From positions 1 through 7,994 of the forward strand of contig JAGTUW010000373.1 in NCBI GenBank assembly GCA_018224345.1: a stretch of DNA of 7,994 nucleotides. The letters run 5' to 3'. Origin of the DNA: Bacteroidota bacterium. Its GTDB lineage: Bacteria > Bacteroidota > Ignavibacteria > SZUA-365. This document shows, piece after piece, positions 1 to 6,513 of the stretch (position 1 is the first letter of the stretch; each line of letters opens with the position of its first letter). A program made the translations under genes and the position numbers. The notes under the pieces are model-generated. The model saw only the letters and a program-made list of their open reading frames with translations. It had not been told where the DNA came from and searched no databases.

Positions 1-1153
1 CGAGCCAGAAATGCGCATTGCCGAGTTTGCGCGAATACAGCGTCGTGCCGTAAAGTCGCGGCGTGAGCCAGTAAATGATGCCATAGAGCATGAAGCCGTT
101 CCAGCCGAGCGCACCGACATGGACATGGGCGATCGTCCAGTCAGTGAAATGCGACAGGGCGTTGACACTCTTGATCGCAAGCATCGGTCCTTCGAACGTT
201 GCCATGCCGTAGGCCGTGATCCCGACCACGAAGAATTTCAGCACCGGATCAGTGCGCACCTTGTCCCATGCTCCGCGCAGTGTGAGCAAGCCGTTGAGCA
301 TGCCGCCCCAACTCGGTGCGATGAGCATAATGGAGAACACGGTACCGAGCGTCTGCGCCCAATCGGGGGTGGACGTATACAACAGGTGATGGGGGCCCGC
401 CCAGATGTAGATGAAAATCAGAGCCCAGAAATGGACGATGGAGAGTTTGTAACTGTATATCGGACGTTCGGCTGCCTTGGGGACAAAGTAATACATCAGT
501 CCCAACACCGGTGTTGTCAGAAAGAACGCAACTGCGTTGTGTCCGTACCACCACTGTACCAGGGCGTCCTGCACGCCTGCGTACACCGAGTAGCTCTTCA
601 TGAACGTGACAGGGATGGCCATGGAATTGACGATATGCAATACGGCCACGGTGATAAGTGTGGAGATATAAAACCATATCGCCACATACATGTGTTTTTC
701 ACGGCGCTTGAGAATGGTCCCGATCATGTTGACGCCCCAGATCACCCAGACGATGGCGATGGCAATATCGATCGGCCATTCGAGTTCGGCGTATTCCTTC
801 GAAGATGTGAAGCCGGAGAGCAGTGTCACCGCAGCAGCGACGATGATAAGCTGCCAACCCCAGAAATGAATATTTGACAACATGTCGCTGTAATTCCGCG
901 TTTTCAAGAGACGCTGTGCGGAATAATAATATCCGAGGAAAATACCATTTCCGACGAAGGCAAATATGACTGCATTGGTGTGCAGGGGTCGCATGCGGCC
1001 GAAGGTGAATGCCTCCGAAAGATTCAGACCGGGGAAGGGAAGCTGCAGGGCAATCCATATTCCGACGATGAAGCCCGTCAGACCCCAGAATATCGTCGCA
1101 AACAGAAACATGCGAACGATCTGGTTGTCATAACGGAATTTTTCCACTTCCAT
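1..1153 (-). CDS. ccoN: cbb3-type cytochrome c oxidase subunit I (CcoN), 3' end cut off by the window
   Basis: This is the catalytic heme-copper subunit, which reduces O2 to water in the inner membrane using a low-spin heme b and a heme b3-CuB centre. I translated 384 codons from the ATG at 1153; the frame is open to the window edge, so the C-terminus is missing (the family is usually about 470-490 residues). All expected ligands are visible: His58 (RPLHTN) for low-spin heme; His205 (WWYGHN), His255 and His256 (AGPHH) for CuB; Tyr249, six residues before the HH pair, matching the cross-linked active-site tyrosine of the C-family; and His343/His345 (AHVHVG) for heme b3 and heme b. Many hydrophobic spans fit a polytopic protein. 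The start is supported by GAGGAG nine bases upstream and lies 39 nt after ccoS. In some Bacteroidota CcoN is fused to CcoO, which cannot be judged here. The family call is very secure. Confidence 0.97.
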   Translation of the reverse strand, partial: MEVEKFRYDNQIVRMFLFATIFWGLTGFIVGIWIALQLPFPGLNLSEAFTFGRMRPLHTNAVIFAFVGNGIFLGYYYSAQRLLKTRNYSDMLSNIHFWGWQLIIVAAAVTLLSGFTSSKEYAELEWPIDIAIAIVWVIWGVNMIGTILKRREKHMYVAIWFYISTLITVAVLHIVNSMAIPVTFMKSYSVYAGVQDALVQWWYGHNAVAFFLTTPVLGLMYYFVPKAAERPIYSYKLSIVHFWALIFIYIWAGPHHLLYTSTPDWAQTLGTVFSIMLIAPSWGGMLNGLLTLRGAWDKVRTDPVLKFFVVGITAYGMATFEGPMLAIKSVNALSHFTDWTIAHVHVGALGWNGFMLYGIIYWLTPRLYGTTLYSRKLGNAHFWL

Positions 1154-1162
1154 TATTCCGTA

Positions 1163-1168
1163 CTCCTC
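1163..1168 (-). promoter_or_regulatory. Ribosome binding site of ccoN
   Basis: GAGGAG reads on the minus strand nine bases before the ATG at 1153. It fixes the ccoN start and shows that ccoN has its own strong initiation site and does not depend only on coupling to ccoS. Confidence 0.7.
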
Positions 1169-1192
1169 AGTTCGTGTATATTCATTGTTGTT

Positions 1193-1588
1193 CTATGCAT
1201 GATCGGGATTCCCTCCGCCGTCTGTCGCACTTCCCGTTTCGATGTTCCCCCGCCGAATTGCTTTTGCCCTCTCCTGCGTGCTCGCTTCCTGTTTTTCACT
1301 TCCGGTGCCTGTATCATCTTCCCGGTCGGCCAGGTTCTTGTTTCCGCGCCCATGCGGCTCGTCCTGTGCGTGCTCCACTGTATCCGCGGCATGGCCGCTG
1401 TCGGAGTCCGCCCGAGCGGGTGGCTTCTCTTCGTCATTCTCGGCGCGCCACTCATCGTCGAAAACCGCACGCACAGAGGGAGTGTACTGATCCTCGAATT
1501 GACCGCTGCGCACTGCCCAGATGAATATACCGAGAAAGGTCAATGCGACCAGGAGGCTGAAGCCGATGAGTACGAACATGACCTGCAT
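1193..1588 (-). CDS. ccoS: cbb3-type oxidase assembly protein CcoS with long acidic C-terminal tail
   Basis: CcoS is a small single-span membrane protein needed for maturation of the cbb3 oxidase, probably at the heme/copper insertion step into CcoN. Residues about 3-26 form one hydrophobic helix, followed by the family hallmark WAVRSGQFED (24-33) and then SVRAVFDDE (38-46), the usual end of the conserved part. The family is normally about 45-70 residues; this protein has 131. The extra 85 residues are hydrophilic, rich in Glu, Asp, Gly, Ser and Ala, with no recognisable domain and probably disordered. The ATG begins two bases after the ccoI stop codon (one base between them), so translation is probably coupled; a purine-rich GGAGGGGG lies about 10-13 bases upstream. 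A second in-frame ATG at codon 4 is possible but sits further from that site. Position between ccoI and ccoN is typical of cbb3 clusters. Confidence 0.92.
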   Translation of the reverse strand: MQVMFVLIGFSLLVALTFLGIFIWAVRSGQFEDQYTPSVRAVFDDEWRAENDEEKPPARADSDSGHAADTVEHAQDEPHGRGNKNLADREDDTGTGSEKQEASTQERAKAIRRGNIETGSATDGGGNPDHA

Positions 1589-1589
1589 G

Positions 1590-4037
1590 TCAGAGCAACC
1601 CCCTCCGCCGCGCCGTCAGCCGTGTACTGATCGTCGTGAAGGCAATGGCGGTGACGGAACTGATCGGCATCAGAATAGCCGCAACAAGCGGCGAGAGCAG
1701 TCCGGAGACGGCGAAGGACAACCCGACGACATTATAGACGAAGGAAATCATGAAGCCGGCTTTGATAATGCGCATACTCGATCTGGTGAACGCGAGCATG
1801 CGGGGAAAGACGGAGAAACGATCCGCTGCCAGTATGCCGTCGCAGGCAGGGGAGAAGGTGTTGATGTTTTCCGATATGGACACGCCGACATCGGCGGCTT
1901 TCAGCGCCCCGGCGTCGTTGAGGCCGTCGCCGACCATGAGCACCTTGTGCCCCTTCTCCCGCAGGCGTTGAACATAACGCAGTTTGTCTTCGGGCGATTG
2001 CTGGAACTGCATCGGGACATCCTCACCGAACACTGTGCGCAGTCGTGCGGCTTCGCGGTCTGAATCACCCGAGAGTATCACCAGTTCGTACTCCGGTTTC
2101 AGTGCGGTGACCAGTTCACGCAAGCCATCGCGGTAAAGATTCGGCACGGAAAAATGTCCGCGCGGTACCCCACTGATCGATACGTACACAGCGGTACTCC
2201 CGGCCTCGATCGCAGTACTGCCATCCCGCCATGCCCATTCAGCCGAGCCGATCAGCAGCGGAACGCCCTGGACGCGCCCTTCGATACCCCTCCCCGGCAC
2301 TTCACGATACTCACCGACTTCATGCGTGCGGTCCCCCGCAAGCGAAGCGAATACCTGCCGGCTGAGCGTATGCGTGCTCTGTCGCAGCAGAGATTTGAGC
2401 ATCACACGCTCTTCCTCCTGAAGCGCGGGACCGTGCCAACGTACCTGTGAAGACCCGGTCTGTGTCAGTGTCCCTGTTTTATCGAACACAATTGTATCGA
2501 TGCGTGCCAGTGTCTCTATTGTATCGGTGTTTTTTGTGAAGAAGTCATTGTTCCCGAAAATGCGCTGCGCCGATCCCAGCGCGAAAGGGGAAGTGAGCGC
2601 GAGAGCGCAGGGACAGGCGATAATCAGGACGGCGGTAAATACCATGGTCATCAGCGTCGGGTCATGGAAATACCAGAACAGCGCCGCGCCGAAAGCGATG
2701 ACGAGGACGACTATGGTAAAATACTTGCTGATGTGGTCGACGGTGGAGCGCAGGCTCCCTTGCGAGTCCTTGGTGAATACATCATTGTTCCACAGACGCG
2801 TCAGGTAACTCTGTTCTATATTCTTGATGACTTCGAGCTCTATGGCGCGCCCGACCTGTTTTCCCCCGGCGTGAATGCGGTCACCACTGTTCTTCCGTAT
2901 CAGATCGGCTTCACCGGTGACGAAACTGTAATCGATATGCGCCTCACCGCGCAGCAGTACGGCATCGGCAGGTACCAGCTCCTGGTTGCGGATGATGATC
3001 CGGTCGCCGACCGCGATATTGGTCAGTGGAACATTATGCTCACCGTCATCGCCGCGAACAGCGACGGAAAGCGGAAAATAGGAACGGAAGTCGCGGTCGA
3101 AGGACAGCGCGTCGTAACTTTTCTTCTGAAAGATTTTGCCGATGAGTAGAAAGAAAATCAATCCGGTGAACGAGTCGAGGTAACCGGGTCCGATCCCGGT
3201 GACGATATCGAATATACTGCGGCCGAAAAGACTCAGTATCCCCAGGGAGATGGGAACGTCGATATTGAGATGCCGCTGTCGCAGCCCGGCCCAGGCCGAG
3301 GAAAAATATTCAGTGGCGCTGTAGAAAAATACCGGCAGACTCAGCAGTACGTTGAGATAACGGAAGACAAACTGAAAGGCCGGGTCTATCGTCCCTTCAT
3401 CTGCGAGATACTCCGGAAAACTGAACAGCATGATATTGCCGAAGGCGAAGCCCGCGACGCCGATGCGGTAGTACAGTTTGCGATTGCTCTCGCGCGTGCG
3501 CTTCTCGGCAACATCCTGAAGACTGATAAACGGTTCGTAACCGATGGATGAAAGCAGCGAGACGACCTCACGCAGGGATACCTGTGTTGCGTTCCATGTA
3601 ACGGTGACTTCCTTGCGTGGAAAATGCACACGCGAGGCGATGACACCCGGATGCAGCGTGCCCAGTCGCTCCAGCAACCAGATACAGGAACTGCAGTGCA
3701 TGGAAGGGACCCGAAACGTCGCCATACGTACATCCCCGTCAGCGAAGTCCAGCAACTGCTCGATAACGGTTGCATCGTCGAGATAGTCAAAACGCCGGGA
3801 ATATCCATCGTCGAAAGGACTCTTCCCACGACGCTTCTCGTCTATTGAATAATAGCTGCACAGATCTTTATCTGATAATAATTCATACACCGTTTTACAG
3901 CCATTGCAACAGAAATATTTATCGCCGATGGCGATATCATATCCGTCGCAGGCGTCGCCGCAGTGAAAGCACACGGGTGCGCCGCGTGTCTTGTCCGCGT
4001 TATTGCCTTTGGTATTGAGTGGCTGTGTTGTGATCAA
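1590..4037 (-). CDS. ccoI: Copper-translocating P1B-type ATPase CcoI/FixI for cbb3 oxidase assembly
   Basis: This ATP-driven pump moves Cu(I) across the inner membrane to supply the CuB site of cbb3 oxidase. In order, the 815 residues show: an N-terminal Cys-rich metal-binding segment (Cys23, 26, 30, 43, 44, 47); a heavy-metal-associated domain at about 104-172 with Cys115/Cys118 (MHCSSC); four membrane spans (about 189-305); the actuator TGE motif (374-376); spans 5-6 with the metal-site CPC at 475-477; phosphorylation Asp519 in DKTGT; a nucleotide-domain GRGIEG (582-587); GDGLND (703-708); and two last spans with the PISS motif (791-794). This layout is that of the CcoI/FixI group and not of detoxifying CopA. 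The conserved nucleotide-domain His-Pro pair is His556-Thr557 here. The start is TTG at 4037, with no clear ribosome binding site; an in-frame stop lies 10 codons upstream with no ATG or GTG between. GTG at codon 22, just before Cys23, is an alternative. The 3' end abuts ccoS. Confidence 0.95.
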   Translation of the reverse strand: MITTQPLNTKGNNADKTRGAPVCFHCGDACDGYDIAIGDKYFCCNGCKTVYELLSDKDLCSYYSIDEKRRGKSPFDDGYSRRFDYLDDATVIEQLLDFADGDVRMATFRVPSMHCSSCIWLLERLGTLHPGVIASRVHFPRKEVTVTWNATQVSLREVVSLLSSIGYEPFISLQDVAEKRTRESNRKLYYRIGVAGFAFGNIMLFSFPEYLADEGTIDPAFQFVFRYLNVLLSLPVFFYSATEYFSSAWAGLRQRHLNIDVPISLGILSLFGRSIFDIVTGIGPGYLDSFTGLIFFLLIGKIFQKKSYDALSFDRDFRSYFPLSVAVRGDDGEHNVPLTNIAVGDRIIIRNQELVPADAVLLRGEAHIDYSFVTGEADLIRKNSGDRIHAGGKQVGRAIELEVIKNIEQSYLTRLWNNDVFTKDSQGSLRSTVDHISKYFTIVVLVIAFGAALFWYFHDPTLMTMVFTAVLIIACPCALALTSPFALGSAQRIFGNNDFFTKNTDTIETLARIDTIVFDKTGTLTQTGSSQVRWHGPALQEEERVMLKSLLRQSTHTLSRQVFASLAGDRTHEVGEYREVPGRGIEGRVQGVPLLIGSAEWAWRDGSTAIEAGSTAVYVSISGVPRGHFSVPNLYRDGLRELVTALKPEYELVILSGDSDREAARLRTVFGEDVPMQFQQSPEDKLRYVQRLREKGHKVLMVGDGLNDAGALKAADVGVSISENINTFSPACDGILAADRFSVFPRMLAFTRSSMRIIKAGFMISFVYNVVGLSFAVSGLLSPLVAAILMPISSVTAIAFTTISTRLTARRRGLL

Positions 4038-4121
4038 CGGTTCATGAATGTTGTGATTCCGAAATCAGTGTTGTCCGGTCTGTCTGCCAGTTTCTCCGCT
4101 TCCTGCCTTTGCACCTGGCCC

Positions 4122-5303
4122 TCAGACCCGGTGCGCAATGGAGTCCGCCAGTTTCGGATCGGACGCCGGGACGGCGCGGTAGGCGGTAAAGCGATTCCAG
4201 AACATCCATAGCACCAGGCCACCGATACCGAGCAGGGAGGAGACATGCATCCAGGAGAAGTGGATACCGGGGCCGAAGGTCGGCATGACAAGCCAGAACA
4301 TATCGACGAAATGCATGACGATCAGCAGGATGGCAATAATGCGGAGGATGGTGAGGTTTCGTTTGACCCGATAGAATGTCAGCGTAAGGAAGGGCACGAC
4401 GAAATGGAGGAAGATCAGTGCGAGACTGACATGATTCCAGCCGTCGTCCCAGCGTGCGAGATACCACATGGTTTCCTCGGGGATGTTCGCATACCAGATC
4501 AGGTAATACTGCGAACCGCCGATATATGCCCAGAACACGGTGAATGCGAAGAGCAGGCGTCCGAAATCATGATAATGATCGAGTGTGATGACATCGGCGA
4601 GCATGCCTTGTCCGCGAAGCATAAGAAAGATGATGACCAGCAGACACATCGCGGTCAGGAAGCCGCCGACGAAAACATAGACGCCGAAAATGGTCGAGTA
4701 CCAATGCGGTTCGAGGCTCATCAGCCAGTCGAAGGCAGCGAACGTGATGGTGAAGGCGAAGACAAAGATGCCGCCCGCGCTGAGTTTCCGCAATGCGATG
4801 GTGTGCTTCGGATCGCCGTCGGCATCCTGTGCCACCGAGCGCCGGTGCAGCAGCCAGGCGAAGAGTATCCAGGCGGCAAAATACAGAAGGCCGCGGATGA
4901 TAAAGCCCGCAGTATTGAGATAAGGAGATTTCCACGCCAGCAGGTGATCTGTCGCGACTTCTTCCTCGTGCGTCCAGTGAAAGAGGTCATGCAGTCCGAA
5001 GAGCAATGGCACAAAGCACAGCAGCAGCAGGGGAATGGCGAGACTGAGCGCTTCGGCGGCACGACGGGTTACCACACTCCAGACTGCGCCTGTGGCATGC
5101 TGCAGCATGACGAAGAACAGCGCACCGAGGACGATGGTCGTCCAGAAAGCGAAGGAAGTCAGCCAGGAGGCGAAGAACGTATGTGTATCGACAAAAGCGC
5201 CGACGATGGTCAGCAGTGTGAACAGCACCCCGGTCCCGAGTGCGATCATACCGAAGCGACCCTTGTCGGTAAACATGTACGTCTGTGAATCAAGTGCGGC
5301 CAT
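4122..5303 (-). CDS. actF: Alternative complex III membrane subunit ActF (NrfD-like, quinol:cytochrome c oxidoreductase)
   Basis: ActF is the second large integral membrane subunit of alternative complex III, related to ActC and forming part of the membrane domain that handles quinol and probably protons. The 393 residues contain about ten hydrophobic spans, from about 18-37 through 355-369, separated by short polar loops. Stretches such as FAAFDWLMSLEPHWYSTIFG (188-207) and the HYHDFGRLLFAF region (243-254) are typical of this subunit. No redox-cofactor motif is present, as expected. The ATG at 5303 follows the actE stop by 5 nt; there is no strong ribosome binding site, so reinitiation after actE is likely. 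It is the last act gene, 84 nt before ccoI. In many Bacteroidota the next genes after actF encode a caa3/aa3 oxidase; here they are cbb3 genes. Confidence 0.94.
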   Translation of the reverse strand: MAALDSQTYMFTDKGRFGMIALGTGVLFTLLTIVGAFVDTHTFFASWLTSFAFWTTIVLGALFFVMLQHATGAVWSVVTRRAAEALSLAIPLLLLCFVPLLFGLHDLFHWTHEEEVATDHLLAWKSPYLNTAGFIIRGLLYFAAWILFAWLLHRRSVAQDADGDPKHTIALRKLSAGGIFVFAFTITFAAFDWLMSLEPHWYSTIFGVYVFVGGFLTAMCLLVIIFLMLRGQGMLADVITLDHYHDFGRLLFAFTVFWAYIGGSQYYLIWYANIPEETMWYLARWDDGWNHVSLALIFLHFVVPFLTLTFYRVKRNLTILRIIAILLIVMHFVDMFWLVMPTFGPGIHFSWMHVSSLLGIGGLVLWMFWNRFTAYRAVPASDPKLADSIAHRV

Positions 5304-5308
5304 AGCGG

Positions 5309-5983
5309 TTACTGTACTGTTTCAGTCGTGATGGATTCAGTGTTCGTCACAGCGGCTCCCGACGGTCCCCCCGTTTCCTTCGTGGCCGCTTGATCTGATG
5401 ATTGCCCTGTTGCTCCCTGCCCCTGCAGGACGCGCACATGGGCGACGATCAGCCAGCGATCGCGCACAGGAATCTGACTGCGATACGAAGGCATGCTGCG
5501 TACGCCGTTGGTGACGACATCATAGAGATTGCCGTCGGCCATAGCGAGAATCTGTGCTTCGTGATAGGAGGTCGGCGGAATCGGATACTTGTATTTCGGA
5601 TCGGCAATCACTCCCTTGCCATCGCCGTGTTCACCATGACAGGGGCTGCAGAATATCGCGTATCTCTCGCTTCCGCGCAGAATATCGGCTTCATCCGGCG
5701 TAAAGGGCATTGCAGCCCAGCTTCCATCCTCGTGTTTCCCGGCAAAGTACGACTGATCCTCACGCAATTGTCCGCGGGCAACCGTGCCTTCCGGGGGAGT
5801 ACGCATTGATGCCCCATTGAGAAAGAATGCACTGCCTCGTTGCGGGACGAGCTTCTCCTGCGTATCCATGTTGGGATTGGGGTGAATTGGCGGCTTCTCC
5901 GATATGCCGCCACGACAGGCGCTCAGCAACAGGAGTACGGCTGCCGTAAGAATCATGCGGGGGAATATCGCGGGTGTGTCCAT
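5309..5983 (-). CDS. actE: Alternative complex III monoheme cytochrome c subunit ActE, lipoprotein
   Basis: ActE is the periplasmic monoheme cytochrome of alternative complex III that takes part in electron exit from the complex. The first 23 residues form a lipoprotein signal: a basic/short N-region, a hydrophobic core ILTAAVLLLL (11-20) and lipobox LSAC with Cys23 as the likely acylated residue. A single heme-binding CSPCH (Cys112, Cys115, His116) sits in a class-I cytochrome fold; Met164 in GVRSMPSY is the likely sixth ligand. Residues about 188-224 are a Ser/Thr/Ala/Gly-rich polar tail without obvious structure. The 224-residue length suits the family. The ATG at 5983 overlaps the actD stop codon by one base (TAATG), with GAGG six bases upstream, so translation is probably coupled. 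Gene order actC-D-E-F is the standard one. Confidence 0.94.
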   Translation of the reverse strand: MDTPAIFPRMILTAAVLLLLSACRGGISEKPPIHPNPNMDTQEKLVPQRGSAFFLNGASMRTPPEGTVARGQLREDQSYFAGKHEDGSWAAMPFTPDEADILRGSERYAIFCSPCHGEHGDGKGVIADPKYKYPIPPTSYHEAQILAMADGNLYDVVTNGVRSMPSYRSQIPVRDRWLIVAHVRVLQGQGATGQSSDQAATKETGGPSGAAVTNTESITTETVQ

Positions 5984-6513
5984 TACTCGCCTCGTACCAG
6001 TTCAATGTTCGTCCCTCCGATGGAGACAAGGAAATCACGTGTTTTCTCTTCGTCGAACAAGGAGTCCTGTGCCTCGATTCCCAGGAGGAAGCCGTCGTCC
6101 GAGGCCTTTGCCAGCAACCCGGAATGAAACAGGGGGTGATGCAGACGCGGAAGCCGATTGAGCCTGAACATTCCGAAGACGGCGGCAAAGGCGCCGAACA
6201 GCACGAAGAGCGCAAACGTGATGATGATAAAGGCCTGCCAGCTGAAGAACGGCTTGCCTGAAATTACCAACGGATAGGCGGATGTCGCGACCCAGGTCTG
6301 CAGGGAGAACCCGATGGCCGCACCCAGGAGGGCCATACCACCGACGATGTATCCGACGGGGGAACGTTTTTCTCCCATGGCATCATCCATGCCGTGAATA
6401 GGAAAAGGAGAATAACAGTCGAAATTACGATAACCTGCTTCGCGTGTGCGGCGCGCCGCTTCGATCAATGTGGCGGGATTCTCGAAAGCGGCGAAGAGTG
6501 CGTGCGTGTTCAT
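5983..6513 (-). CDS. actD: Alternative complex III membrane subunit ActD (DUF3341 family)
   Basis: ActD is a small membrane subunit of alternative complex III with no known cofactor; its exact role is unclear, probably structural or in the proton path. The 176 residues begin with a soluble segment containing the family-like FENPATLIEAARRTREAGY (10-28) and YSPFPIHGMD (34-43). Two membrane helices follow at about 53-71 and 92-115. A soluble C-terminal part includes RLHHPLFHS (122-130) and ends in a compact domain with GIEAQD (144-149). The ATG at 6513 overlaps the actC stop by four bases (ATGA), and GGAGGT stands five bases before it, which fixes the start. Length and order match the family. 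Confidence 0.94.
   Translation of the reverse strand: MNTHALFAAFENPATLIEAARRTREAGYRNFDCYSPFPIHGMDDAMGEKRSPVGYIVGGMALLGAAIGFSLQTWVATSAYPLVISGKPFFSWQAFIIITFALFVLFGAFAAVFGMFRLNRLPRLHHPLFHSGLLAKASDDGFLLGIEAQDSLFDEEKTRDFLVSIGGTNIELVRGE

Noticed and set aside
11..877. Plus-strand open frame of 288 codons antisense to ccoN
   Set aside because: The opposite strand encodes CcoN with all heme and copper ligands intact. The plus-strand product is charged, low in hydrophobic residues and unrecognisable.
249..1058. Two minus-strand frames (142 and 119 codons) overlapping ccoN in another frame
   Set aside because: They are out-of-frame readings of ccoN, which is open from 1153 to the window edge in the correct frame.
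980..1630. Plus-strand open frame of 216 codons across the ccoN/ccoS junction
   Set aside because: It runs opposite the start of ccoN, all of ccoS and the end of ccoI. It has an implausible mix of residues, and the minus strand explains the region.
4054..4067. Possible FNR/CRP-type operator or terminator hairpin
   Set aside because: The half-site spacing is wrong for FNR or CRP, the stem is only five weak pairs, and no T-run follows, so neither an operator nor a terminator is called.
4042..4467. Minus-strand open frame of 141 codons spanning the actF end and the gap before ccoI
   Set aside because: It overlaps actF in another frame, is rich in Arg, Pro and His, and has no family resemblance. 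The gap is better read as non-coding.
4245..5288. Plus-strand open frame of 347 codons antisense to actF
   Set aside because: It lies wholly opposite a clear actF. Its composition (very rich in Glu, Asp, His, Gln, Gly) is what the reverse complement of a membrane-protein gene yields, and it shows no domain.
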